From the NCBI GenBank assembly GCA_020635355.1, contig JACJZW010000001.1, positions 372,001 through 436,000 on the forward strand: a DNA stretch of 64,000 nucleotides, given 5' to 3'. Below, piece by piece: positions 9,353 to 17,309 of the stretch. How positions within the stretch are numbered: position 1 is the stretch's first letter; each line of letters opens with the position of its first letter. The notes beneath the pieces were generated by a model that did no database searches, was not told where the DNA came from, and saw only the letters and a program-made list of their open reading frames with translations. Source of the DNA: Flavobacteriales bacterium. GTDB lineage: Bacteria > Bacteroidota > Bacteroidia > NS11-12g > UBA9320. Position numbers and translations under genes: made by a program.

Positions 9353-9760
9353 TTACGGGTTGATCTCAACAAAATTGCGTTCCGTTTCGTACAAACGAAT
9401 ACCCAACTCAAGATGTTCACTGATGGCTGCTCTTAATTTTTTATAAATCACGATGGCAATGTTCTCAACCGTAGGATTCAACTCTTTAAAGTCCGGTACG
9501 TCGAGATTTAGATTTCGGTGATCAAACGCCTTTACCACGTACTGCTCAATTAGACCTTTCAAAACGCCTAAGTCAATGACGTAACCCGTTTCAGGATCTA
9601 TTTCACCTGTGATTTTCACCTCCAACACGTAATTGTGACCGTGATAGTTTGGGTAATTGCACTTACCAAATAGTTCCTGATTTCGCTCGGCCGACAAGTT
9701 GGGATTGTGCAGCCGATGCGCGGCGTTAAAATGTGCTTTTCGAAATACCGATATCTTCAC
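9353..9760 (-). CDS. queD: 6-carboxytetrahydropterin synthase (QueD)
   Basis: 135 residues from a GTG at 9760; no in-frame ATG lies near. QueD turns dihydroneopterin triphosphate into 6-carboxy-tetrahydropterin, the second step toward queuosine. Zinc-binding histidines are visible in FNAAHRL and YHGHNYVLEVK, with the family motif FDHRNLN and a catalytic Cys in LFGKCNYPNYHGH. It heads the minus-strand operon queD-folE-M1-lolD. A TAGATTTG -7 element ends four bases before the GTG, so the message is probably leaderless. Confidence 0.95.
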   Translation of the reverse strand: MKISVFRKAHFNAAHRLHNPNLSAERNQELFGKCNYPNYHGHNYVLEVKITGEIDPETGYVIDLGVLKGLIEQYVVKAFDHRNLNLDVPDFKELNPTVENIAIVIYKKLRAAISEHLELGIRLYETERNFVEINP

Positions 9761-9764
9761 GCAA

Positions 9765-9772
9765 CAAATCTA
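9765..9772 (-). promoter_or_regulatory. -7 promoter element (TAGATTTG) for queD operon
   Basis: On the minus strand TAGATTTG matches the Bacteroidota sigma-A -7 consensus TAnnTTTG exactly. It is followed by TTGC and the GTG start, which implies transcription begins at or next to the start codon. No clear -33 TTG at the usual spacing was identified. Confidence 0.55.
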
Positions 9773-10088
9773 CGGAATTCAAGGGCGCATTTTTTCTGTT
9801 CAAGAGTTTTAGCTCTTTCTTAAACAAAAACATCATAATGTCCGGATAAACTAAAACAGACAGTTTAATGACATGATTCACCCTACCCTATGCGTCTACA
9901 CAGTAAAATCAAGTACTTACATCAGGTTATTGCCCAAATGAATGCTGATATAAGAAAATGTGATACATCCCAATAGACTGATTTACAAGTTATTGAGATT
10001 TTGTTTAACGTTTTTGGTGTTTTATTAAACAGTTTTAGTTGTAGGTACATTTAATTGGGTTAACTTTGACCTACCAATAACAACCGAT
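9773..10088. promoter_or_regulatory. Divergent regulatory region between queD and the sigma factor gene, with two inverted repeats
   Basis: This gap of about 320 bp holds no gene. It has two dyads: TAAACT (9847-9852) with AGTTTA (9862-9867), and TGTTTAA (10002-10008) with TTAAACA (10025-10031). The second lies just upstream of the promoter for the sigma factor and could be an operator. The region is AT-rich and otherwise featureless. Confidence 0.45.
10039..10068 (+). promoter_or_regulatory. Sigma-A-type promoter for the ECF sigma factor gene
   Basis: TTG at 10039-10041 and TAACTTTG at 10061-10068, separated by 19 bp, match the Bacteroidota -33/-7 promoter pattern. Transcription would start a few bases later, giving a leader of roughly 15 nt before the ATG at 10089. 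Confidence 0.6.
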
Positions 10089-10607
10089 ATGAACTTTGAT
10101 CGCGAAATACATGATGAGCAACCAGCGCTAACCAGTTACGCTCTCCAGCTCACAAAAAATATGGAAGATGCCAATGACCTCGTTCAGGAAACGATGCTCA
10201 AGGCGCTCACCTATAAATCCAAGTTTACGGAAGGTACCAACCTCAAAGGATGGTTGTATACGATCATGCGAAACAGCTTCATCAACAACTACCGACGTTT
10301 GATGCGACGCAATACCTTCATCGACACCACCGATAACACCTACTTTCTGGATGCGCCAACGCATACAACTGAAAATCTGGGTGAAGATCGATTTCTGAAT
10401 AAGGACTTACAAGATGCCATCGAGACGTTGCCGGAAGATTTGAAGAAAACGTTCACGATGAACATGCGCGGATTCAAATACCATGAAATCGCTGAAGAAT
10501 TGGACATTCCCATTGGAACGGTAAAAACCCGAATTTTTGTGGCTAAACGTCGTCTCCGCAAACAACTCCATACTTACGCTGAGTTGTACGGTTTGAAGGC
10601 TGAATAA
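10089..10607 (+). CDS. RNA polymerase sigma factor, ECF subfamily
   Basis: 172 residues. Region 2 (about 10-75) shows DANDLVQETMLKAL and GWLYTIMRNSFINNYRR, the core-binding and -10-recognition helices. Region 4 (about 115-168) carries the helix-turn-helix HEIAEELDIPIGTVKTRIFVAKRRLRKQL. There is no anti-sigma or FecR-like gene beside it; the next gene is convergent and starts two bases after its stop. Orphan ECF factors of this length and make-up are widespread in Bacteroidota. Control may act at transcription through the dyad upstream. Confidence 0.95.
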   Translation: MNFDREIHDEQPALTSYALQLTKNMEDANDLVQETMLKALTYKSKFTEGTNLKGWLYTIMRNSFINNYRRLMRRNTFIDTTDNTYFLDAPTHTTENLGEDRFLNKDLQDAIETLPEDLKKTFTMNMRGFKYHEIAEELDIPIGTVKTRIFVAKRRLRKQLHTYAELYGLKAE

Positions 10608-10608
10608 C

Positions 10609-11847
10609 TTAATCGGCTGATAACGCTTCTACCGGCCTGATGCGCGCGGCCCTTCCTGCGGGAATTAATGCCGCCAGTGCTCCGGCAATCACCAGCACCA
10701 CTAACGCCGTTACGGCCGTTTGAAAATCCACCGTTGGATTGGCAAATACCGCCCCGTCCGCACCGGATGGAATTGCCTTGGCTAGAAGTTCAATGATCAG
10801 TACTCCAAAGAAGAGTCCGAAATATCCGAAGAACAGGGTAATCAGAACGGCTTCCTGAACAATCATCGATACGATGGATCGCGGCGTGGCACCCAATGAT
10901 TTCCGAATCCCAATTTCCTTCGTACGTTCCTCCACGGTGATGAGCATGATGTTACTCACCCCAATGATTCCTGCAAAAATGGTGAGGACGCCAATTAACC
11001 AGAAGAAAGATTTCATCAGTCCCAACACATCGTATATCCGCTTAAATTCCTTAAAATTATTTCGAATGTGTAACGCCCGTTCATCTTCCGGTGAAAAATT
11101 ATGCCGTGCCGCCATGCGTTCCCTCAATCGGGCTTCAATACGCTCGGTAGATGCCAAATCAGCGTCTCCAACCGTAAACATCGCGCGATCAATCTTATCT
11201 GAATAGCCATAGGCAAGCTGCATGGTTTTAATCGGCAGGTACACGGTTGCATTTTCCCCTTCACTTCCTTCGTCCACAAACACACCTACCACCCGAAAGG
11301 GAACACCTCCCACACTCACCCATTTGCCAAGTGCCGATTCGCCATTAAATAACTCGGTTTCAACCGGTTCACCAATTACACAAACTTTTCGCCTCCGGCT
11401 GATATCGGCATCATTCACGAACCGCCCCTTCATCATGATGGTTTTCTCTACATACTGATGTCCGGGATGCACGCCTCGGAGTCGGTATGTGGATGATTTT
11501 GAGCCGTAGGTCACGATGCGACCCTGCCAGTCGTCCACGCGAGCAGACAGATGATCGGCCTCGGATCCAACCTCATTGGTAATGATGTCAAAATCCTTAT
11601 CCCGAAATTGAATACGTCGTCCTGGCTGCGTGCCATTATACGTCATACTGGTTTGACCGGGAATCACCCAGATGCTATTGATCGCATCATCCTTGAACTG
11701 TTCTCTCGTCCCGTTTTGCAAGCCCGTTCCTACGCCTAACAGCAACACCAGCATGAAGATGCCCCAGGCCACGGCAAATCCGGTTAGCACCGTTCGCAGC
11801 TTGTTGGTTCGAATGTTCGACCAGATCTCGCCTAATCGCTCTATCAT
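10609..11847 (-). CDS. ABC transporter permease, MacB/FtsX type
   Basis: 412 residues: an N-terminal transmembrane helix (LTGFAVAWGIFMLVLLLGV), a large periplasmic domain of the MacB type (about 45-270), then three C-terminal FtsX-type helices (GVLTIFAGIIGVSNIMLITVE, ITLFFGYFGLFFGVLIIELL, TALVVLVIAGALAALIPAG). The motif ERTKEIGIRKSLGATPRSI between helices is typical. It overlaps its ATPase gene by four bases (ATGA). MacB-like pairs act on lipoproteins, peptides or toxins by a mechanotransmission mechanism; the substrate cannot be told. No membrane fusion protein is adjacent. Confidence 0.92.
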   Translation of the reverse strand: MIERLGEIWSNIRTNKLRTVLTGFAVAWGIFMLVLLLGVGTGLQNGTREQFKDDAINSIWVIPGQTSMTYNGTQPGRRIQFRDKDFDIITNEVGSEADHLSARVDDWQGRIVTYGSKSSTYRLRGVHPGHQYVEKTIMMKGRFVNDADISRRRKVCVIGEPVETELFNGESALGKWVSVGGVPFRVVGVFVDEGSEGENATVYLPIKTMQLAYGYSDKIDRAMFTVGDADLASTERIEARLRERMAARHNFSPEDERALHIRNNFKEFKRIYDVLGLMKSFFWLIGVLTIFAGIIGVSNIMLITVEERTKEIGIRKSLGATPRSIVSMIVQEAVLITLFFGYFGLFFGVLIIELLAKAIPSGADGAVFANPTVDFQTAVTALVVLVIAGALAALIPAGRAARIRPVEALSAD

Positions 11848-12503
11848 ACCACCAGGCCGTCTTTGAGGTTAATGACACGCGACGTTTGTTCTGCAATGTC
11901 GTGTTCGTGCGTAACGATGATGACGGTTTTCCCAGATGCATTGATTTCCTTCAACACGTTCATGACGTCCTGTGAGGTTTGAGAATCCAACGCCCCAGTA
12001 GGCTCATCGGCCAAAATAAGTTTGGGATTGGTAATTAACGCACGGGCAATGGCCACTCGCTGTTTTTGTCCGCCGCTCATTTCATTGGGAAGGTGATTGG
12101 CCCAATCCTTTAAGCCCACACGATCCAAATAATCCAGTGCCATGGCATTCCGCTCACGGCGACTTACGTTCTGATAGTAAAGCGGAAGTGCCACATTCTC
12201 CAACGCATTTTTAAAGGTCACGAGGTTAAACGACTGAAAAACAAAACCGATGTACTGTCCACGCAACTTGGCGGCACGAGTCTCACTCAGGTTTTTGATC
12301 AGTTCATTGTCGATGTAGTATTCCCCGCTGTCATAGGAATCCAGAATACCAATGATGTTCAAAAGTGTGGATTTTCCGGATCCGGAAGACCCCATAATCG
12401 ACACCAACTCCCCATCGGCAATATCCAGGTTAATGCCCTTGAGTACCTGCAGCTTATGGCTGCCAATGGAATAGGATTTGGTTATGCCGCGGAGTTGAAT
12501 CAA
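11844..12503 (-). CDS. ABC transporter ATP-binding protein, MacB type
   Basis: 219 residues with Walker A GSSGSGKST, Q-loop GFVFQSFNLV, signature MSGGQKQRVAIARAL, Walker B LILADEPTGALD and H-loop VTHEHD. It is the partner of the permease whose start overlaps its stop. The sequence GALDSQTSQDVMNVLKEI is typical of MacB ATPases. It is a different subtype from the LolD-like ATPase at 4837. Confidence 0.93.
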   Translation of the reverse strand: MIQLRGITKSYSIGSHKLQVLKGINLDIADGELVSIMGSSGSGKSTLLNIIGILDSYDSGEYYIDNELIKNLSETRAAKLRGQYIGFVFQSFNLVTFKNALENVALPLYYQNVSRRERNAMALDYLDRVGLKDWANHLPNEMSGGQKQRVAIARALITNPKLILADEPTGALDSQTSQDVMNVLKEINASGKTVIIVTHEHDIAEQTSRVINLKDGLVV

Positions 12504-12589
12504 GGGTCCTAATTTTCCTCAAAAATAACATCGGCCGGCAGGCCTTGATCCCACTTCGACAAAGACGAGCATTAAATGGATTGGCGACT

Positions 12590-13435
12590 CTATCTGTCCA
12601 GCATCCGAAGGGTGAACGGAATATCATCGGTTTGAACCGCGTCGGGTTGAAAGTTCAAGGCTTCCCGAACATCGGAGTGAATCTTAAGTCCGTATAATGA
12701 CCACTGAAGGTTGGCGTTGTCCATCCTCTGTCTCATTTGTGGTGTGCATTTCAAGTAGTTGGACACCAATCCTTGCAGCTGATGATCTACCGCAAACGCG
12801 ATGTTTTGATCAGTGGCTTCGGCCGTGAAATAAAGGGGTATATCATCACGTCCGGCTGCCGCCATTTTTAAGGCAATCATCTGTTCGGGTTCCGGGCTTT
12901 CAATGATAATGACATGCCGGGAAGTCACGTCCGAAGTGATTTCTGCCATCAATTGCTCCGCCCGTTTTTGGAACAACGCTGGTTGATCCAATGCATCCGA
13001 TTGTGGCTGAAGATTTAAGGACACCTTCACCACCCGTTGTGCTTCATCTAATATGTCGAATAGGTGCTGCAAGCTGATGACTGGATAATCTCTTGAAGCA
13101 TCTAAAGCACCTTTATACGAGGCCGTCACCACGTCCTCCATTTTCAGCTCCCCGATGGCTCCAAATCCATTCGTTGAACTTTCCAGCCGGTGATCATGAT
13201 ACAACACTATTTTTCCATCAGAGGTCAATTGGATGTCTACCTCAACACCATCGGCACCGAAGGCAAATAATGCCCTGCGAATGGCTGCTTCACTATTGGC
13301 CGGATGAGGATTGGTGGCCGACATAAATCCGCCGCCACCATGACCATATACATCAACGTGCCGATTGACCGAAACGCGTGTACATCCTACGAAGAGGATG
13401 ACTATTGCCAATAACTGAAACCGAGACTTATACAA
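12590..13435 (-). CDS. Glycerophosphodiester phosphodiesterase-like lipoprotein
   Basis: 281 residues from a TTG at 13435; an in-frame stop lies just upstream and the next ATG would remove the signal, so TTG is the best start. The N-terminus ends in lipobox LFVGC. The GDPD fold is indicated by GADGVEVDIQLTSDGKIVLYHD (Glu, Asp metal ligands and His). However the usual HRG...PENT motif reads HGGGG...HPANS, so the Arg beside the first His and the Glu of PENT are missing. It probably cleaves a phosphodiester in the envelope, but activity is uncertain. It overlaps the end of the upstream gene by 34 bp. Confidence 0.8.
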   Translation of the reverse strand: MYKSRFQLLAIVILFVGCTRVSVNRHVDVYGHGGGGFMSATNPHPANSEAAIRRALFAFGADGVEVDIQLTSDGKIVLYHDHRLESSTNGFGAIGELKMEDVVTASYKGALDASRDYPVISLQHLFDILDEAQRVVKVSLNLQPQSDALDQPALFQKRAEQLMAEITSDVTSRHVIIIESPEPEQMIALKMAAAGRDDIPLYFTAEATDQNIAFAVDHQLQGLVSNYLKCTPQMRQRMDNANLQWSLYGLKIHSDVREALNFQPDAVQTDDIPFTLRMLDR

Positions 13436-13917
13436 TACGACATGCCGTTACTGGTGTACTCCGGAGCACCTTTCACCAATCGCTCCCGGTATCCTCCAAT
13501 GCCTATTCCGGAATTGATTTCCCAATGTTTTTTGATGCGTATGATGTGTCCATATCCCGCATAACCCTGTGTTATTCGTAATTGATTTTGCTGGGCATTT
13601 TGATAGGAAAAGAAATCCGTACGGATAAACACCTTTCCAGATGAGCTATCCGGTTTATAATCAATCGTAGTGGACCACCCTCCTTTATTCAAGTTGTTGG
13701 AATACAGGTAGTTCATCCCACTGAAAATTCGAATGTGGTCGAATTTGTATCCCACTCCAAGGGACGTCCCCAAACCGGCATAGGTTAGCGACGTTTCAGT
13801 TTGAACGGCATATTGTGCCGATGCGTCATCCGCAGAAAATCCGGCTGATAGCAACCCGCACCACAACACTATGCTCCGAATTATCTTCACTTCGGGTGCG
13901 AATGTACGTTTCACCAC
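13402..13917 (-). CDS. Small outer-membrane beta-barrel-like protein, unknown function
   Basis: 171 residues with a GTG start (13917 or the adjacent GTG at 13914); there is no ATG near. A signal peptide ends around DDASAQ. The mature part has repeated Gly/aromatic beta strands (TYAGLGTSLGVGYKF, GYAGYGHIIRIKKHW, GIGIGGYRE, YCISLGFSYWQ), as in small porin-like barrels. It lies upstream of and overlaps the GDPD-like lipoprotein gene, suggesting coupled expression. Its start region abuts the divergent DUF2188 gene. Family not recognised. Confidence 0.68.
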   Translation of the reverse strand: MVKRTFAPEVKIIRSIVLWCGLLSAGFSADDASAQYAVQTETSLTYAGLGTSLGVGYKFDHIRIFSGMNYLYSNNLNKGGWSTTIDYKPDSSSGKVFIRTDFFSYQNAQQNQLRITQGYAGYGHIIRIKKHWEINSGIGIGGYRERLVKGAPEYTSNGMSYCISLGFSYWQ

Positions 13918-13933
13918 GAAATCACAAACGGGG

Positions 13934-13941
13934 TATTTTTG
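13934..13941 (+). promoter_or_regulatory. -7 promoter element (TATTTTTG) for the DUF2188 gene
   Basis: TATTTTTG fits the TAnnTTTG consensus and ends 15 bases before the ATG at 13957. It also lies inside the upstream extension of the reading frame, which supports starting the protein at 13957 and not at the TTG at 13939. Confidence 0.5.
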
Positions 13942-13956
13942 TACAAAACAGTTGCT

Positions 13957-14271
13957 ATGGCCGACATCCGAACAGGAAAATTCTGGACTGATTTACTTAA
14001 AAAACTGCTTGGCCAGTTTTTAAAGAGCAAGGGATTCTCTACACGCGCCAATACCCACAATCAGCACGTTGTTCCCCACGAAGATGGTTGGGCCATTCGC
14101 GGTGAAGGAAATGAACGTTTGTCAGGTGTGTTTAACCGACAAGAACAGGCTATTGACCGAGCACGGGAAATTGCATTGAATTACGGCTCGGATGTAATTA
14201 TTCACAGGGAAGATGGAACCATCCGGGATCGGGTATCACCAAGGGAAACGAGGCGAAGACGAAGGAGATAG
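13957..14271 (+). CDS. DUF2188-domain protein
   Basis: 104 residues from the ATG at 13957. Residues about 40-95 read HVVPHEDGWAIRGEGNERL, then QAIDRAREIALNYGSDVIIH and DGTIRDR, the pattern of DUF2188 proteins, small domains of unknown function found in many bacteria. An N-terminal amphipathic helix (FWTDLLKKLLGQFLKSKGF) precedes the domain and the C-terminus is a run of arginines (RRRRRR), suggesting nucleic-acid or membrane contact. It is a single gene in front of a repeat-rich gap. Confidence 0.8.
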   Translation: MADIRTGKFWTDLLKKLLGQFLKSKGFSTRANTHNQHVVPHEDGWAIRGEGNERLSGVFNRQEQAIDRAREIALNYGSDVIIHREDGTIRDRVSPRETRRRRRR

Positions 14272-14723
14272 TTTTTAATTCTGAGTGTTTAATGTTGAAT
14301 TATTACTAGTACTGCCTGCTTAATTTGAACGAACAAATTGAAAAAGATTCGGGATTCGGGATTCGGGATGCGGGATTGTAAGTATGAAAACGGTCAACGT
14401 TTTTTTAGGCATGCACAATGCACAAACCGCTAACTGTTCACCCTGACCGAGTGAAACGAGCGTCACGGGCTAACCGCTAACCACTACCTATTTTTCCTGC
14501 CTGAGCGTAGCGAACGTCATCACAGATTCGGGATTCGGGATTCGGGATTCGGGATTTTTCATATTGATCCACTACCTGCTAACTGCTAACTGCTAATTGC
14601 AAACAATTCACCCTACTTGAGCGTAGCGAACGACATTTCAGATTCGGGATTCGGGATGCGGGATTCGGAATTCGGAATTCGGGATTTTGCACTTTGAACT
14701 TTGCACTTTGATCTATTACAAAT
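14272..14723. repeat. Repeat-rich intergenic gap: GGGATTC heptamers and other short phrases
   Basis: No credible gene. Three heptamer tracts built on GGGATTC (14346-14377, 14524-14558, 14641-14687) alternate with short phrases such as CTAACTGCTAACTGCTAA, two copies of GAGCGTAGCGAACG, and TTTGCACTTTGAACTTTGCA. The same families occur at 2458-2880 and, in the opposite orientation, at 39051-39079. Confidence 0.85.
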
Positions 14724-15707
14724 CTATTTCAAGGATTTTCGGCGCCAGCCAATCAGCCCTATGCACACGAAATCCGAGTCTACCGATGATGCTCCGGTGA
14801 GATCTTCTATTCGGAAACATTCAAAGGTTTGTGTATTCACCATCGAATCAGCCAGAATAGTCACAACCGTTCCAGCTTTAAGGGCTTCTTTATACTGGTT
14901 TGACGTAAAACCATAAATGATGTCAGGATTGCTCAACCAATCACCTGAATGTGGCTCTTGAAAGATATCCATGTCGTATTGAATGGTATCGGTCCATATC
15001 GGACAAAAGGTTGAAGGAATCGTTGTTCCCTGCCAATAACGAAGCGTCTCAATCATCGAAACGTGAGTGGTTGAATCAAAATATCTGGAGTATCCGGACC
15101 GATAGGCCAAGGTTTGAGGCTTATTGTCCGGGAAGCTTTTCCGAAAGGAATAGTTTTTCATCGTGTAGATCGAATTCATGCAACACGGGTGGCTTTCTAT
15201 CTGAAGATCGATGGCTGAATCCTCATGTATCCGATGGATACCGGTAACCCTCCCCAAATCCTTGATCATCAAATGGAGGGCGGTATCCGCATGATTCAAA
15301 TAGAGAGCGGTGCGAATGGATTCAATCCCTTCCGGGATGGAATCTTGATAAATGATATCCAGAAAACCATCTGCATTGATATCCAGGACATGGAAACTAT
15401 TGAATCGATGCCCGGGATTCTCCGTAGGTATAAACAAATCCATATAGGTGTGCCTCCGTATCCTTTGAATCAGCTTAATCTTCACCGATCTATCCAGGGA
15501 TGTTTCCCAATCCGTCCAGGAAAAGGTCGAATTACCATGAGGATGCAGATAACTTCGAAATTCATTTTTTAGCACACAGGATTCGTTGGTTTGGGTCGTA
15601 CGGATCGAAGGGATGGTATTGGGAAGCGTGTTGTCCTCCCTTCTATTTTCAAGAAAGGAACACGTCAACAAGAGGAATCCCAATAGGGCGTAGATATACA
15701 ATTTCAT
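14724..15707 (-). CDS. Predicted lipoprotein, unknown function
   Basis: 327 residues. MKLYIYALLGFLLLTCSFLE is a lipoprotein signal with lipobox LLTC. A stretch HVLDINADGFLDIIYQD resembles the Asp-rich calcium loops of VCBS/FG-GAP repeats, and two Cys (HPCCMNS) lie mid-protein. No enzymatic motif was found. It is a single gene, divergent from the membrane operon at 15846. Function unknown. Confidence 0.72.
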   Translation of the reverse strand: MKLYIYALLGFLLLTCSFLENRREDNTLPNTIPSIRTTQTNESCVLKNEFRSYLHPHGNSTFSWTDWETSLDRSVKIKLIQRIRRHTYMDLFIPTENPGHRFNSFHVLDINADGFLDIIYQDSIPEGIESIRTALYLNHADTALHLMIKDLGRVTGIHRIHEDSAIDLQIESHPCCMNSIYTMKNYSFRKSFPDNKPQTLAYRSGYSRYFDSTTHVSMIETLRYWQGTTIPSTFCPIWTDTIQYDMDIFQEPHSGDWLSNPDIIYGFTSNQYKEALKAGTVVTILADSMVNTQTFECFRIEDLTGASSVDSDFVCIGLIGWRRKSLK

Positions 15708-15821
15708 AACGGGTAAAACGACGAATAAGAACGTAGTTCCCCATCCCCTATGTTGCGTTTCCCGACGATTTTGTGCATAATTTTATCCCCCACCGGATCG
15801 AACATGAAAAATAATTCCATT

Positions 15822-15838
15822 ACTTTGCAATACAAAGT
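15822..15838. promoter_or_regulatory. Perfect 6-bp dyad (ACTTTG/CAAAGT) at the start of the membrane operon
   Basis: ACTTTG-CAATA-CAAAGT lies seven bases upstream of the ATG at 15846 and overlaps a -7-like TACTTTG. A palindrome of this size over the promoter is what a dimeric winged-helix regulator would bind, and the operon's second gene encodes one. Autoregulation is an inference. Confidence 0.45.
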
Positions 15839-15845
15839 TATTTGA

Positions 15846-16457
15846 ATGTCCGATAATTCACATCTTCAACAGTTGGCCGAAATCCGCAGTATGATGGAAA
15901 AGTCAAGTCGGTTCATTTCCCTCAGTGGAATGAGCGGCGTGATGGCCGGAATCTATGCCATTGGAGGCGCCGCCTATGTTCATTTCAATATGGATCACCG
16001 CGATCGGTATAGTCGGGTAGAACTTTCCAATCCGGAATTGTTGCACTATATCCTGGTGGCACTTGCCGTTGTTGGACTGTCATTGATTACCGGATTCTTC
16101 CTCACCCAGCGCCGAGCTAAATCGCAAGGACAAAAGCTCATTGATCGGGTGGCCTTTCGTATGTTGGTAAACCTGTCCATCCCCATGATGACGGGCGCCC
16201 TGTTTGCTATTGTTCTTCTGGTGCGAGGGAATTATGAACTGATCGCTCCGGTATTATTAATGTTCTACGGGCTGGGATTAATTAACGGAAGTAAATACAC
16301 GTTGGACGACATACGCATGCTGGGGATTCTGGAGGTTATGCTGGGAATAAGCTGCGCCATTTTGCCCGAAATGGGCTTGATGTTTTGGACATTGGGCTTC
16401 GGCTTTCTGCATATTCTGTACGGACTTCGTATGTGGTTTAAATACGAACGGTCGTAA
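15846..16457 (+). CDS. Multi-pass membrane protein, unknown function
   Basis: 203 residues with about six hydrophobic segments (for example GMSGVMAGIYAIGGAAYV, ILVALAVVGLSLITGFFL, MMTGALFAIVLLVRG, LGILEVMLGISCAILPEM). The N-terminus HLQQLAEIRSMMEKSSRFISLSG is amphipathic. It is first in a five-gene plus-strand operon whose second gene is a winged-helix regulator. I recognise this kind of gene pair as common in Bacteroidota but know no function. Confidence 0.85.
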   Translation: MSDNSHLQQLAEIRSMMEKSSRFISLSGMSGVMAGIYAIGGAAYVHFNMDHRDRYSRVELSNPELLHYILVALAVVGLSLITGFFLTQRRAKSQGQKLIDRVAFRMLVNLSIPMMTGALFAIVLLVRGNYELIAPVLLMFYGLGLINGSKYTLDDIRMLGILEVMLGISCAILPEMGLMFWTLGFGFLHILYGLRMWFKYERS

Positions 16458-16480
16458 TTCGAACGGTTCATCATTAGTCT

Positions 16481-16771
16481 ATGATCGAAGGAATCAATAA
16501 AGCATTTGAAAGCAGGGTCCGATTGGGCATCATGAGTGCGCTCATGGTGAACGATTGGCTGGATTTCAATGCCATGAAATCCCTTCTGGACGTAACAGAC
16601 GGCAATTTATCCAGTCATATTTCAGCTTTGGAAAAACTCAAATTCATTGACGTGCGGAAGGAATTTGTTGGAAAGCGTCCAAAGACTTCCTATCGTGTTA
16701 CGCCGCTGGGCAAAAGGTCGTTTTCGGACCACCTGAATGCCCTTGAAAAATTACTCAACGGACTCACCTAA
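16481..16771 (+). CDS. Winged-helix transcriptional regulator
   Basis: 96 residues, a single winged-helix domain: RLGIMSALMVNDWLDFNAM, recognition helix region VTDGNLSSHISALEKLKFI and wing KEFVGKRPKTSYRVTPLGK. This matches the short ArsR/MarR-like family found beside membrane-protein genes. No ligand-binding domain is present. It lies 23 bp after the first membrane protein and 12 bp before the next, so it is inside the operon and probably controls it through the dyad at 15822. Confidence 0.92.
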   Translation: MIEGINKAFESRVRLGIMSALMVNDWLDFNAMKSLLDVTDGNLSSHISALEKLKFIDVRKEFVGKRPKTSYRVTPLGKRSFSDHLNALEKLLNGLT

Positions 16772-16783
16772 AAAATTTTATAA

Positions 16784-17305
16784 ATGAACTCTGTATTTCA
16801 AAGTACTTTACATCGCAAGATTAAATGGATGGTTATCACCTTTCAATTGGGATTATTTGTTCCGGGTGTTACGGCCTTTTTTATTCCCGGAGGGGTAGAA
16901 TGGACCACCCTTGCAGCTCAATACCTTGATTTCCCGTTGCACAGATGGCTAACACAGGTGCATATTGGCGTTCAAGCCATGGATACGGCCTACCCGTTCA
17001 TCTTTTATGGAACGGATTGGCTGGCCTTTGCCCACATCCTGTTCACCATTTTGTTCATCGGGGTATTCAGAGATCCGGTACGCAACAAATGGATTGTGGA
17101 TTTTGGACTCATCGCCTGTGTTTTGATCTTCCCAACAGCCCTATTAGCGGGTTGGGTACGGGAAATTCCCCTCGCTTGGCGATGGATGGATTGCGCATTT
17201 GGTGTCATTGGAATCTTTGTCTTGTTACCCATCAAATCATGGATCAAGCAACTTGAAACGTTTGAAACCACTTATTCAACCACTGTTCTCACCGCTCATG
17301 CTTAA
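16784..17305 (+). CDS. Multi-pass membrane protein, unknown function
   Basis: 173 residues with about four hydrophobic helices (MVITFQLGLFVPGVTAFFI, DWLAFAHILFTILFIGVF, FGLIACVLIFPTALLAGWV, CAFGVIGIFVLLPIKSWI). A region around LDFPLHRWLTQVHIGVQAM is amphipathic. Third gene of the operon. No catalytic motif was recognised. Confidence 0.83.
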   Translation: MNSVFQSTLHRKIKWMVITFQLGLFVPGVTAFFIPGGVEWTTLAAQYLDFPLHRWLTQVHIGVQAMDTAYPFIFYGTDWLAFAHILFTILFIGVFRDPVRNKWIVDFGLIACVLIFPTALLAGWVREIPLAWRWMDCAFGVIGIFVLLPIKSWIKQLETFETTYSTTVLTAHA

Positions 17306-17309
17306 AATT

